Shown: in pieces, positions 1 through 7,526 of the stretch
Layout: each line of letters opens with the position of its first letter
Position numbering within the stretch: the first letter of the stretch is position 1
Notes under the pieces: model-generated
What the model saw: the letters and a program-made list of their open reading frames with translations, nothing else
Databases searched by the model: none
Told to the model about the DNA's origin: nothing
Position numbers and translations under genes: made by a program
Assembly (NCBI GenBank): GCA_019594305.1
Contig: JAFDTZ010000057.1
Location: 1-13,251 of the forward strand
Reading direction: 5' to 3'
Source of the DNA: Thermoplasmata archaeon
GTDB taxonomy: Archaea; Thermoplasmatota; Thermoplasmata; Halarchaeoplasmatales; Halarchaeoplasmataceae
Length of the DNA stretch: 13,251 nt

Positions 1-470
1 AAGAAAGGGGCGTGCCTACTGTAATACTAACTTCACAGAATACGGGCGAAGCAAAAATTACAGCTCGGGTCATAACAGCTATAGCCAAAGACGTACAGGA
101 TAATGGTACACCTTTTGAACCGCCGGTAGCCTTTGTAATGGGTGGGGAGATGACGGTGAAACTTAATGATAATACACCGGACAATGCACTCGGAGGGCCG
201 AATCGGGAATTTGTACTCAGCGCGGCTATAGAGATAGAAGGTAGGAACAACATTGTAATCGCTAGCGTAGATTCAGATGGTGTGGACGGGAGAGGTAAAG
301 CGGGAGCGATCGCCCACGGAGACAGCATCAGAAAATCTCAGATCGACGGGAGGAAATGCCTTGAAGTACATAGTACACAGGATTTCTTTGATTCCTTAGG
401 AGACTCCATTGAATTCGAGAGCGAAACGAATGTAAATGACATTACTGTTGTTCTAATAGATAAACCTTAA
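1..470 (+). CDS. Glycerate 2-kinase, MOFRL-type, C-terminal part (5' end outside window)
   Basis: This is the C-terminal part of a MOFRL-family glycerate kinase, which phosphorylates D-glycerate to 2-phosphoglycerate in the cytoplasm (non-phosphorylative Entner-Doudoroff or serine/glyoxylate routes). The frame is open to the left edge (Glu-Arg-Gly precede the GTG at 12), so that GTG is internal. Diagnostic motifs are GGPNREFVLSAA, equivalent to the family GGRNQE-F-LA signature, then ASVDSDGVDG (family GTDGIDG), and near the end ETNVNDITVVLI (family TGTNVNDL). About 155 of the usual 400-450 residues are present, ending at TAA. Family assignment is strong. Glycerate kinase is the main role of the family, although older annotations call such proteins hydroxypyruvate reductase. 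Confidence 0.9.
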   Translation, partial: ERGVPTVILTSQNTGEAKITARVITAIAKDVQDNGTPFEPPVAFVMGGEMTVKLNDNTPDNALGGPNREFVLSAAIEIEGRNNIVIASVDSDGVDGRGKAGAIAHGDSIRKSQIDGRKCLEVHSTQDFFDSLGDSIEFESETNVNDITVVLIDKP

Positions 471-506
471 AAAAATCTACTTTCACTTAACCCTTCCCTT
501 CTAATA

Positions 507-512
507 TTTATA
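507..512 (+). promoter_or_regulatory. TATA box of leaderless zinc-ribbon mini-gene
   Basis: TTTATA begins 29 nt before the ATG at 536, which is the archaeal TATA-to-start spacing expected for a leaderless transcript. No Shine-Dalgarno-like sequence lies between it and the ATG. This supports the small ORF being a real gene. Confidence 0.6.
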
Positions 513-535
513 CATAACAACCGCTCTGATATAAC

Positions 536-625
536 ATGCATACTGAATGTCCTAAATGTGGTAGTGATACGAGACCGGGCGAAGGGTGCTGGGTGTGCCC
601 GCATTGCGGTTCTTCAGGCTGTTGA
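536..625 (+). CDS. 29-residue zinc-ribbon/redox-tail mini-protein
   Basis: A very short ORF of 29 codons ending in TGA, with a well-placed TATA box. The protein has six cysteines: a CPKCG knuckle at residues 5-9, then Cys18, a CPHCG knuckle at 21-25, and a terminal Cys29. Both the order and the tail (EGC, C-P-x-C-G, S-x-C at the end) resemble the C-terminal zinc ribbon and redox tail of adenosylcobalamin-dependent class II ribonucleotide reductase, which typically ends CGYSKC. This could be a stand-alone copy of that tail, a thioredoxin-like electron shuttle, or an unrelated zinc ribbon. It ends 8 nt before the stop of the convergent transporter gene. The cysteines and promoter are seen directly; the function is inference. 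Confidence 0.6.
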   Translation: MHTECPKCGSDTRPGEGCWVCPHCGSSGC

Positions 626-633
626 GCCCAGGG

Positions 634-1542
634 TCATTTACTGTACTGTGCTATTGTTATACCACATATAATAACAAGACCGAATATTATTGTGCGGAGG
701 CCGATCAACTCGCCGATGAAGACGTGAGAAAAAATCGTTCCGAAAATCGGTATTAGATATGTAAATAAAACCTGTTTGGATAGCTGGCTTGATATGAGAA
801 CGATGTACCATAACAGTAAAGCGATGCCGTTACAAACTAATCCCAGAAAGAGTACCAATAGCCACGTTGACATAGAGACATTTACGATATGTCCGGCGGA
901 TTCCGAGAGTAAAGCTGTAGGTATGAACAAGATTGATGCGATAATTAAGGAAAGGGCTAAAATCATAACGGGTTCGTGTTTGAATAGTGCCTTTTTTATC
1001 CATACTCCTGATACCGCATAAAAAATTGCACTACTTAACAATAGGATATTGCCCAATAAGTCACTACCGCCAAGAACTCCACCCCCCCTTGTCACAAGAA
1101 GTACGGAGCCGGAAAGAGCGAGGGCTAATCCGAGGGCTTTCTTCACACCTATATACTCTCCCAAGAACATGGCTGCGAAGAAAATTCCGAAGAGAGGTGA
1201 TGTTGCCTGTAAGATCGAACTTAAAGAAGCGGCGGTTTCAGGTGCCATCATCCCCATACCTAGGTTCTGTGCCGCAATCGGTAAATAGAATTGTGTGAGT
1301 GCTATTCCGATGAAGGGTTTAGGGTCTGTCTTTAAGATAGTTAAAGTATGTCTAAAACCTCTTCTCCATAATACATAGATAGCGATCGGTACTGCACCGA
1401 ACAGTATACGTAGAAGACCCAACGTAAGGGGCTGGATCTCTAAAAGTGATATTTTTATTGCAGGGAATGAGAGACCCCACAATACCATGGATAATACAAG
1501 AAGAGCAATATTTCTCGTATTTTGGGGGTAGGGGGTTTTCAT
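634..1542 (-). CDS. EamA/DMT-superfamily transporter (two EamA domains)
   Basis: A 302-residue, strongly hydrophobic protein with about ten predicted transmembrane helices in two homologous halves, the EamA (DUF6) layout of the drug/metabolite transporter superfamily. The first helix carries the family-typical LLVLSMVLWGLSFPAIKISL; the repeat 1 end has AAMFLGEYIGVKKALGLAL (family FLGE motif) and the repeat 2 end has SHVFIGELIGLRTIIFGLVI. It acts in the cytoplasmic membrane as a metabolite or amino-acid exporter/importer. The substrate cannot be told. It lies 67 nt downstream of the HEAT-repeat gene on the same strand and could be co-transcribed with it. The start at 1542 has no obvious Shine-Dalgarno and only a weak AT-rich element upstream, but it gives a full-length first helix. 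Confidence 0.9.
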   Translation of the reverse strand: MKTPYPQNTRNIALLVLSMVLWGLSFPAIKISLLEIQPLTLGLLRILFGAVPIAIYVLWRRGFRHTLTILKTDPKPFIGIALTQFYLPIAAQNLGMGMMAPETAASLSSILQATSPLFGIFFAAMFLGEYIGVKKALGLALALSGSVLLVTRGGGVLGGSDLLGNILLLSSAIFYAVSGVWIKKALFKHEPVMILALSLIIASILFIPTALLSESAGHIVNVSMSTWLLVLFLGLVCNGIALLLWYIVLISSQLSKQVLFTYLIPIFGTIFSHVFIGELIGLRTIIFGLVIICGITIAQYSK

Positions 1543-1609
1543 CGAGGGGAGATAAAAAGACTCGAATAACTATCTTTTGCACCATACTACACGGATCTAT
1601 CGTTTATAT

Positions 1610-2959
1610 CTATTCATAGACAAGTTTATCCGCATCTAATTCCATTAACGCCTTTTTTACATATTTATGTACCCAGGGGTCGTCGTCGTTGAGGGTTCGG
1701 ATCAGTCCTTTCACCGCACACTTGTCCCCTATCCGCCCAAGGGCCCTTGCCGATTCGCCCCTGACCTGGGGATATTCATCGGATAGAGTAGATATTAAGT
1801 CGGGTGTGGCCGTAGGGTCCCGTATCTCACCTAGAGCCCTAGCGGCGCAGCATCTTATATCATTATTTTTCGAATACAGTTTACGTATAATATCAAAAAC
1901 CGCCGACTTTTTACCTATAGAACCTAGGGCATTTATAGCCGCACATTGAACACCAGGATCTTCATCCGAAAGTTTAGTTCTTATATACTTTACCGCTAAA
2001 GGATCTGATAAAGCACCCAAGGCTTCTACGGCGTCCCTCCTTACCACAGGATCCAGATGATCGATGATCCTTATCAATTCTATAACCGCCCTTTTATCAC
2101 CCAAACTTCCTAATGCGGCGGCGGCCTCTTTGCACGACCTTACATCATCGTAGAGACCGTCGATTATCCAATCGAGTACTGAGCTATCGCCTATTTCACC
2201 TAAAGACCACATAGCTATAAGCTTATCAAAGCTACCGTCCATGTTTAACGATCTCATCAAAACAGGTGCGGCCTTCGGGTCACCTATAGAGCCCAAGGCC
2301 CATATTGCAACAGTTCTCAATACATCATCCTCTGAATCTAATAACTCTGCAAGCGGTGTTACCGCTCTGGAATCGCCTATCTCGCCCAGAGCTTGAGCGA
2401 CACTGCGTTTTACATGAATATTTTCATCATCTAGACTTTCGATGAGTTTATTGACCGCTTTTGGTTCTCCTATCTCACCTAGAGCATCGGCTGCACTGAT
2501 ACGTACTAACTCCTCGGAGTCATCGAGAGCATTCATGAGGTGATCGACAGACTCGATATATTTTAAAACACCCAAAGCCTCTACCGCACGAACACGCACG
2601 GACATATGTACATCATCTAGCATACTGGTGAATTCATCCGATAATTCATCATCCCCTATCTCAACTAGCGACCGCAGGGCATCACATCTTACGCTGCGGT
2701 CATTATCATAAATTGCTATTTTCTTGAGCCCTTTTGCGATGCCACTGTTTTTTCCTAGTCTACCTAGATATCTTATCGCCTTGCATCGAATGTGTGGGTC
2801 TTTGTCCTTATGAGCCACCCGATTCAGAATATTAACCACACCCTCGCTTCCCCTATTCATGAGGTTCCGAAGAGCGTTCGCGCGTTCACTTCGTGTGCCT
2901 TCCCTTAATGCCTGATTTAGCTCTTCTTCACTATCCGAGGGTGTTAAAGGGCAGCACAT
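1610..2959 (-). CDS. HEAT-repeat (PBS-lyase-like) scaffold protein
   Basis: A protein made almost wholly of 13-14 HEAT repeats of about 31 residues, each with a variant of AxALGEIGDxxAVxxLIxxLxDxDxxVR. Such proteins form alpha-solenoid scaffolds for protein-protein contacts. There is no catalytic domain, signal peptide or membrane helix, and the partner is unknown. The frame is open to an ATG at 3019, but the next ATG at 2959 is preferred: a TATA box lies 28 nt upstream of it, inside the longer frame, and the 20 extra residues do not fit the repeat pattern. From 2959 the protein is 449 residues. The stop is TAG, followed in frame by ATA and TAA (1604-1606), so readthrough would add only two residues. 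It is divergent from the downstream dUTPase-like gene. Confidence 0.9.
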   Translation of the reverse strand: MCCPLTPSDSEEELNQALREGTRSERANALRNLMNRGSEGVVNILNRVAHKDKDPHIRCKAIRYLGRLGKNSGIAKGLKKIAIYDNDRSVRCDALRSLVEIGDDELSDEFTSMLDDVHMSVRVRAVEALGVLKYIESVDHLMNALDDSEELVRISAADALGEIGEPKAVNKLIESLDDENIHVKRSVAQALGEIGDSRAVTPLAELLDSEDDVLRTVAIWALGSIGDPKAAPVLMRSLNMDGSFDKLIAMWSLGEIGDSSVLDWIIDGLYDDVRSCKEAAAALGSLGDKRAVIELIRIIDHLDPVVRRDAVEALGALSDPLAVKYIRTKLSDEDPGVQCAAINALGSIGKKSAVFDIIRKLYSKNNDIRCCAARALGEIRDPTATPDLISTLSDEYPQVRGESARALGRIGDKCAVKGLIRTLNDDDPWVHKYVKKALMELDADKLVYE

Positions 2960-2979
2960 AGCAATACAAAGATATCGTG

Positions 2980-2988
2980 TTTTATAAG
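2980..2988 (-). promoter_or_regulatory. TATA box for the HEAT-repeat gene
   Basis: On the minus strand the sequence is CTTATAAAA, a near-consensus archaeal TATA element. Its TTATAA begins 28 nt before the ATG at 2959, so it predicts a leaderless transcript and decides the start in favour of 2959 over 3019. Confidence 0.6.
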
Positions 2989-3059
2989 CTTTGTCGAGAT
3001 TATGCTTTTCCCAACCCATAAATAGAGGTTACATGTTTTGATGTATTAAAAGTGATACC

Positions 3060-3524
3060 ATGATTCTTTCAGATACGCAAATAAAAAAACAAATAGCCGA
3101 AGGTTATCTAATAACCGATGGGTTCAAAGATGAGAACCTTACACCCAACGGATACGATCTTACAATAGAGAGTATATCTATGGAAGGTAAAGAGGCAGAC
3201 CTTAAAGGGATCGTTGATGTGCCCACCGGTACTTGGTTCGCCATTTCAACCAAGGAGTATGTAAAATTCCCTGAGAATATAGCCGGTGAACTCTGGATAA
3301 GAACATCATGGGCGAGGAAGGGTGTACTTGCTTCCTTCGGAATGATAGATGCGGGCTTCCACGGAAATCTAACGTTGAGTGCCTTCAACACTTACCGGAA
3401 AGTAGAGATACCCGTAGGTGAAACTTTCGCCCAGATGACGTTTCACTTTTTGGGAGAAGGTTCGGAAAAAAGTTATGCAGAAAGATCCGGGAATTATCAG
3501 GGGCAGCGAGGGATAAAACTTTAG
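3060..3524 (+). CDS. dUTPase/dCTP-deaminase family protein lacking the deaminase glutamate (probable dUTPase)
   Basis: A 154-residue trimeric-type Dcd/Dut-fold protein of pyrimidine deoxynucleotide metabolism. Family landmarks are NGYDLTI at residues 30-36, the phosphate-binding RTSWARKG at 81-88 (RSSLARxG in Dcd), GMIDAGFHGNLTL at 94-106, and the C-terminal YAERSGNYQGQRG at 139-151, which closes over the nucleotide. The Asp of DAGF (residue 97) is kept, but the residue ten positions later, where bifunctional DCD-DUT enzymes carry the Glu needed for deamination, is Ser107. This favours dUTP hydrolysis to dUMP over dCTP deamination. Start choice: AGTGAT just before the ATG can pair with the 16S anti-Shine-Dalgarno. 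It ends in TAG, with TCA TAA following in frame. hutH starts 17 nt downstream. Confidence 0.88.
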   Translation: MILSDTQIKKQIAEGYLITDGFKDENLTPNGYDLTIESISMEGKEADLKGIVDVPTGTWFAISTKEYVKFPENIAGELWIRTSWARKGVLASFGMIDAGFHGNLTLSAFNTYRKVEIPVGETFAQMTFHFLGEGSEKSYAERSGNYQGQRGIKL

Positions 3525-3541
3525 TCATAAAGAGATATTCC

Positions 3542-5068
3542 ATGACGATGACTGTAACAATAGACGATAATAATTTGACTATTGACGATGTCTACCGAAC
3601 GGCTAGAAAGAAAGATAAAATAACAATAGAAAAGACGGCATTACAACGGATAGAAGGATCACGAACCAGAGTGGAAAAAATGTTGGAAGACGGTGCTTGC
3701 ATTTATGGTATAAACACCGGATTCGGTGAGCTGGCAAACATACGTATAGACGACGACAAGTTAGAGGTGTTACAAAAAAACCTTATACTCAGCCATGCCA
3801 GCGGCGTAGGTAAACCTTTGGAAACAGAGATAGTACGCGGAGCAATGCTTCTAAGAGGAAACACTCTGGCAAAGGGCTACAGCGGAGTACGACCCGTCAT
3901 CGTCGAAACCCTCGTCGAGATGTTGAATAAAGGTGTACACCCTATCATTCCGTGCAAGGGAAGTGTAGGTGCTTCGGGCGACCTGGCCCCCCTTGCCCAT
4001 ATGTCACTCGTACTTTTAGGGAAAGGGAAAGCGGAGTATAAAGGAAAGTTACTCGATGGTAAGGACGCTATGAAGTCCGCGGGTATAAACACTTTGAAAC
4101 TCAAGGCAAAGGAGGGATTGGCACTGCTTAACGGCACTCAGATAATGACATCCATAGGTGCACTAGCCGCCTGGGACGCCCGTAATCTATTGAAAGCCGC
4201 TCAGATAGCTTCCGCTATGAGCTTGGAGGCACTCAAGGGTACGTCCAAATCCTTCGACGAACGTATCCATAAGGTAAGACCACATCCCGGGCAAGGCATG
4301 TGTGCGATGAATATTCGGATGTTAGTTAAAAACAGTGAGATAATAGCGTCCCATGAGAATTGCGACAAGGTGCAGGATCCCTACACACTTAGATGCATGC
4401 CCCAGGTATACGGTGCCGCCCTGGATACACTAGAACACGTTGAGAACGTTATTTCGGTGGAGATGAACTCGGCTACGGATAACCCCCTGGTATTCACTAA
4501 CGGTGATGTTTTATCCGGCGGTAATTTTCACGGACAACCGGTAGCCTTCGCGATGGATTTCCTGGGTATCGCCATGGCAGAGGTAGGAAACATATCCGAG
4601 AGGACTACAGACAAGCTAATGTACGAGCCGGAAAGTGGTCTACCTCCCTTTTTGGCCACCGACCCCGGACTTGACTCGGGGCTGATGCTAGCTCAGTATA
4701 CCGCAGCTTCACTTGTATCCGAAAACAAAGTGCTGGCACACCCCTCTAGTACGGACTCCATACCCACGTCAGCAGGTCAAGAGGACCACGTCAGCATGGG
4801 TACCATCGCTGCAAGGCATGCCCGTGAAATAATCAGTAACGTACAGTACGTGGTTGCCATTGAAGCACTTGCTGCCGCACAGGGGTTGGAATATCACGAT
4901 TTAAGTCCCGGTGAAGGTGTTAAAGCCGCATATAGATACATAAGGAGATACATACCGCCTCTTGATGGTGATAGATCACCGGCGGAGGACATCGAAAAAA
5001 TCAAAAACATGATCAGATCGGGAAAAATTGTTGCGGTTGTGGAGAAAGAGATAGGCAGCATGCTTTAA
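3542..5068 (+). CDS. hutH: Histidine ammonia-lyase
   Basis: Histidine ammonia-lyase removes ammonia from L-histidine to give trans-urocanate, the first step of histidine degradation, in the cytoplasm. The 508-residue length is typical. The self-cyclising Ala144-Ser145-Gly146 that forms the MIO electrophile lies in GSVGASGDLAPLAHM. Tyr55 in YGINTGFGEL and His85 in LSHASGVG match catalytic/substrate residues of bacterial HutH. SGLPPFL, the ENKVLAHPSSTDSIPTS block and QEDHVSMG are HAL-type rather than phenylalanine- or tyrosine-lyase-type. The start gap to the preceding gene is 17 nt, so the two may share a transcript, although an ATAAAAC element about 26 nt before the ATG could give it its own leaderless promoter. 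No other hut gene (hutU, hutI, hutG or Ftcd-type) is visible in the window. Confidence 0.96.
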   Translation: MTMTVTIDDNNLTIDDVYRTARKKDKITIEKTALQRIEGSRTRVEKMLEDGACIYGINTGFGELANIRIDDDKLEVLQKNLILSHASGVGKPLETEIVRGAMLLRGNTLAKGYSGVRPVIVETLVEMLNKGVHPIIPCKGSVGASGDLAPLAHMSLVLLGKGKAEYKGKLLDGKDAMKSAGINTLKLKAKEGLALLNGTQIMTSIGALAAWDARNLLKAAQIASAMSLEALKGTSKSFDERIHKVRPHPGQGMCAMNIRMLVKNSEIIASHENCDKVQDPYTLRCMPQVYGAALDTLEHVENVISVEMNSATDNPLVFTNGDVLSGGNFHGQPVAFAMDFLGIAMAEVGNISERTTDKLMYEPESGLPPFLATDPGLDSGLMLAQYTAASLVSENKVLAHPSSTDSIPTSAGQEDHVSMGTIAARHAREIISNVQYVVAIEALAAAQGLEYHDLSPGEGVKAAYRYIRRYIPPLDGDRSPAEDIEKIKNMIRSGKIVAVVEKEIGSML

Positions 5069-5097
5069 AAATCAATAACAAACAGGCACACGATGAA

Positions 5098-5107
5098 ATA
5101 TTTATAT
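5098..5107 (+). promoter_or_regulatory. TATA box of pheS
   Basis: ATATTTATAT contains TTTATA starting 31 nt before the ATG at 5132 and only 19 nt before the ATG at 5120. With the usual ~26-nt spacing, transcription would begin near 5129-5132, just downstream of the first ATG. This favours 5132 as a leaderless start and places the promoter upstream of the region that contains the in-frame TAG. Confidence 0.55.
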
Positions 5108-5131
5108 GGGGTGTAGGGTATGCACGAAACA

Positions 5132-6643
5132 ATGATAGACGAATTGAGTCACCTGGAAAAACGTACGCTGCTTACCCTAGATGAATTGGGCGGTAAGGCC
5201 TCGCCTTCGGAGATCGTCCGGAAAGGGGATTTTGAGTAGGAAGCACAGGTGATGAACTCCGTATCATGGTTGAACTCCAAAGGACTGGTGGGGGTTGACG
5301 AGAATATATTATATTATTATTCACTAGCTAAGAAGAGTATGGGAGAGAAGGACCTCCCCGAAAGGACGGCTTTAAAATATTTGAAGAAGGCTGGCGGTAA
5401 ATGCAGCATATCCGAGATATCTGAAAAAAGTGGGTTGGGCGATAAAAGATCAGGTATCGCCGTAGGGTGGCTAAAAAAGAAAGGTTGGGCTAGATTTGTT
5501 AAAGATGGCGGAGAGACGTTCTTGGAGATGACAAAAAAGGGTAAAAAAGCCCTGCGGGATAAGGGGGCGGACGAAGAGTTGATACGAAGACTTGCCAAGG
5601 GAGGTGAACTTCCCGGCGAAGATCTTGACGAATACGTAGTAAAGAAACTTAAATCTCGTAAGGAATTATTGAAAGAAGAGCGGAAAGTGATAAGGACCGT
5701 AAAACTGACCGATCAAGGTCGACATATCGTAGATAAAGGAATCGTGCTCAAGCCCCAGATATCACAGTTAACGCCGGAAATAATCCGTACCGAAGCATGG
5801 AAGGAAGCCGAGATACGACCTTACGATGTGAAAGCTTTCGCACCCACTAAGTACGGCGGTAAAAGACATCCCATGAAGAGAGAGATAGAGATCGTACGAC
5901 GTGTTTTTTTGGATATGGGATTCACCGAGATAAACTACGATTTTATCCAAAGTGCGTTCTGGAATTTTGACGCTCTCTTCTCGCCCCAGGACCATCCGGC
6001 CCGCGACCTTCAGGATACATTTTATCTTGAACGACCGGCGAAGTTGGATATCGAAGACGAAGTAGCGGATAAGGTGAAAGCCATGCACGAGAACGGCGGG
6101 GGCACGCGCTCTTCGGGGTGGGGCTACAAATGGAGTAAGGAAGAAGCACGGCGAGGGGTGTTGAGAACACACACCACCGTTGCGACCCTACGTTATCTAT
6201 CGGAGAACCCGGACCCACCGCTCAAGGCCTTTGGATTGGATTGGAATTTCCGTTCGGAGAAGAGTGACGCTACCCATCTATCACAGTTCATTCAGATCGA
6301 AGGTATCGTCATGGAGGAGGGAGCGAACCTAAACATGCTGATCGGGCTGATGAAAGAATTTTATCGGAAGATGGGGTTCGATGATGTGAAGGTGAGACCG
6401 TCCTACTTCCCGTTCACCGAGCCCAGTTTAGAAGTTTTCGCACTGTACAAAGACAAATACCTGGAGATGGGCGGCGCCGGTATCTTCCGGGAAGAAGTTA
6501 CAAGGCCACACGGGATCGATTGTCCGGTGCTGGCGTGGGGTCTCGGTTTGGAGCGTTTGGTGATGCTCCGGCTTGGCATCGACGATATCCGGGACTGCTA
6601 TACCGACGACCTGACGTTCTTGCGGGAATATCCGCTGTTGTAG
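5132..6643 (+). CDS. pheS: Phenylalanyl-tRNA synthetase alpha subunit, with an in-frame TAG codon
   Basis: Catalytic alpha subunit of PheRS, which charges tRNA-Phe as part of an (alpha beta)2 enzyme. Class II landmarks are SPQDHPARDLQDTFYL near residue 290, the motif 2 region LRTHTTVATLRYL near 345, FRSEKSDATHLSQFIQIEG, and motif 3 WGLGLERLVMLRLGIDDIRD near 470. N-terminal winged-helix domains precede these. The longest stop-free ORF starts only at GTG 5249 (464 residues), but the same frame upstream, through one TAG at 5237-5239, encodes the expected first helical segment (MIDELSHLEKRTLLTLDELGG, then KASPSEIVRKG). Including it gives 503 residues (507 from ATG 5120), the usual archaeal length, and puts the start at a TATA box. 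The terminal stop is also TAG, with the next in-frame stop TAA at 6680-6682. No pheT is adjacent. Function is certain; translation of the TAG is inferred. Confidence 0.93.
5237..5239 (+). other. In-frame TAG (UAG) codon inside pheS
   Basis: Codon 36 counted from 5132 (40 from 5120). Upstream residues end KGDFE and downstream residues begin EAQVMNSVSWLNSKGL, the continuous winged-helix of archaeal PheS, so no frameshift is involved. The likely explanations are UAG read as pyrrolysine, general suppression or a sequencing error. A nonsense mutation is less likely because PheRS is essential and the promoter is upstream of it. Confidence 0.7.
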
Positions 6644-6716
6644 GGTATAGGGCGTGTTAACGGCCGGCATGTGAGGATATAACAGTTTAACCAAAACGCT
6701 TATATTTCTCAATAAC

Positions 6717-6754
6717 ATACACTGTAGTGGACAATAAAATGTATTACGGTGTAT
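6717..6754 (+). promoter_or_regulatory. Inverted-repeat operator of the AbiE module
   Basis: ATACACTGTA (6717-6726) and TACGGTGTAT (6745-6754) are inverted copies with one mismatch in ten, separated by 18 nt. An AT-rich TATA-like element AATAAAAT (6733-6740) sits in the middle, starting 26 nt before the AbiEi ATG; a second one, TTATATTT, lies at 6700-6707. AbiEi antitoxins are known to repress their own operon through inverted repeats, so binding here would block TBP. The repeat is seen; the repressor role is inferred. Confidence 0.6.
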
Positions 6755-6758
6755 ATCG

Positions 6759-7526
6759 ATGAGAAAATCGACATTTGTAGAAAGGTTTGCCGGTCTCGAT
6801 GACGTGTTCACTATAGATGATGTTCGAGCCAATACAAACATGAGCGAAGATGCCTTAAAGAAATTTATCTATCGGCTGGAGAAGAATGGGTGGATCGAGC
6901 GGATAGAGAAAGGAAAATATATGCTGCTGCCCCTGGGGGCGGAGAAGGAAAAATACACCCTCCACGAGTTCATCGTCGGTTCCATGCTGGTAGAACCCTA
7001 TTGCATAGCATATTGGAGTGCATTGCATCATCATGGTTTAACGGAACAGATTCCATCTACGGTTTTCATACAGACCATATCGCGAAAAAAGTACCAAAGG
7101 CTGGAAATTTTTGGTGTGAACTATAGGATAATCCGTCTGATACGGAAAAAATTTTTTGGGATATTCAAAGAAAGGATCAACAATACTGTCGTAGCCATCA
7201 CAGATAGGGAGAAGACCATAGTTGATTGCCTTGATAAACCACAGCACTGCGGAGGTGTGATAGAAGTGATAAAAGGCCTTACCGAGAAAGAACACAATCC
7301 CGCTCGTTTGGTAGATTATGCGAAAAGGATAGGGAACACTGGTGTGATAAGACGATTGGGATTTTTGAACGACTACTACGGATTGGATATCGAGGTTCCA
7401 CCTCTGGATAGTTCTATACGGAATTATCTTCTCCTGGATCCGGTAATGCCTGAAGAAGGTCATAAAAACAGCAAGTGGAGATTGATAATTAACATGGAGG
7501 AGCGGGATATGGAGGAAGTTAGATGA
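6759..7526 (+). CDS. AbiEi-family antitoxin / transcriptional regulator
   Basis: A 255-residue AbiEi-type protein, the antitoxin and autorepressor of type IV toxin-antitoxin systems. The N-terminal ~55 residues form a winged helix (FTIDDVRANTNMSEDALKKF, then LEKNGWIERIEKGKYML). The AbiEi core follows: YCIAYWSALHHHGLTEQ at 81-97, a beta-rich stretch with VFIQT, and VVAITDREKTIVDCLDKP at 144-161 followed by CGG. The C-terminal helical part presumably counteracts the toxin. Its TGA overlaps the start of the next gene by four bases (ATGA), so the two are translationally coupled. An inverted-repeat operator spans its promoter. It follows pheS by 115 nt and probably starts an acquired island. Confidence 0.88.
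   Translation: MRKSTFVERFAGLDDVFTIDDVRANTNMSEDALKKFIYRLEKNGWIERIEKGKYMLLPLGAEKEKYTLHEFIVGSMLVEPYCIAYWSALHHHGLTEQIPSTVFIQTISRKKYQRLEIFGVNYRIIRLIRKKFFGIFKERINNTVVAITDREKTIVDCLDKPQHCGGVIEVIKGLTEKEHNPARLVDYAKRIGNTGVIRRLGFLNDYYGLDIEVPPLDSSIRNYLLLDPVMPEEGHKNSKWRLIINMEERDMEEVR

Noticed and set aside
3017..3019. ATG at 3019 as the start of the HEAT-repeat gene
   Set aside because: A strong TATA box lies downstream of it, 28 nt before the ATG at 2959, and the extra 20 residues do not belong to the repeat structure.
5249..5254. GTG/ATG at 5249/5252 as the true start of pheS
   Set aside because: It would remove the conserved first N-terminal segment that is encoded in frame upstream, has no TATA box at the right distance, and gives a protein shorter than the family. 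It remains the fallback if UAG is a true stop.
5768..6172. 134-codon minus-strand ORF inside pheS
   Set aside because: It lies wholly over conserved PheS catalytic motifs and shows no recognisable protein features.
6428..6841. 137-codon minus-strand ORF spanning the pheS end and the AbiEi start
   Set aside because: It covers two well-supported genes on the other strand and the AbiE promoter; it is a shadow frame.
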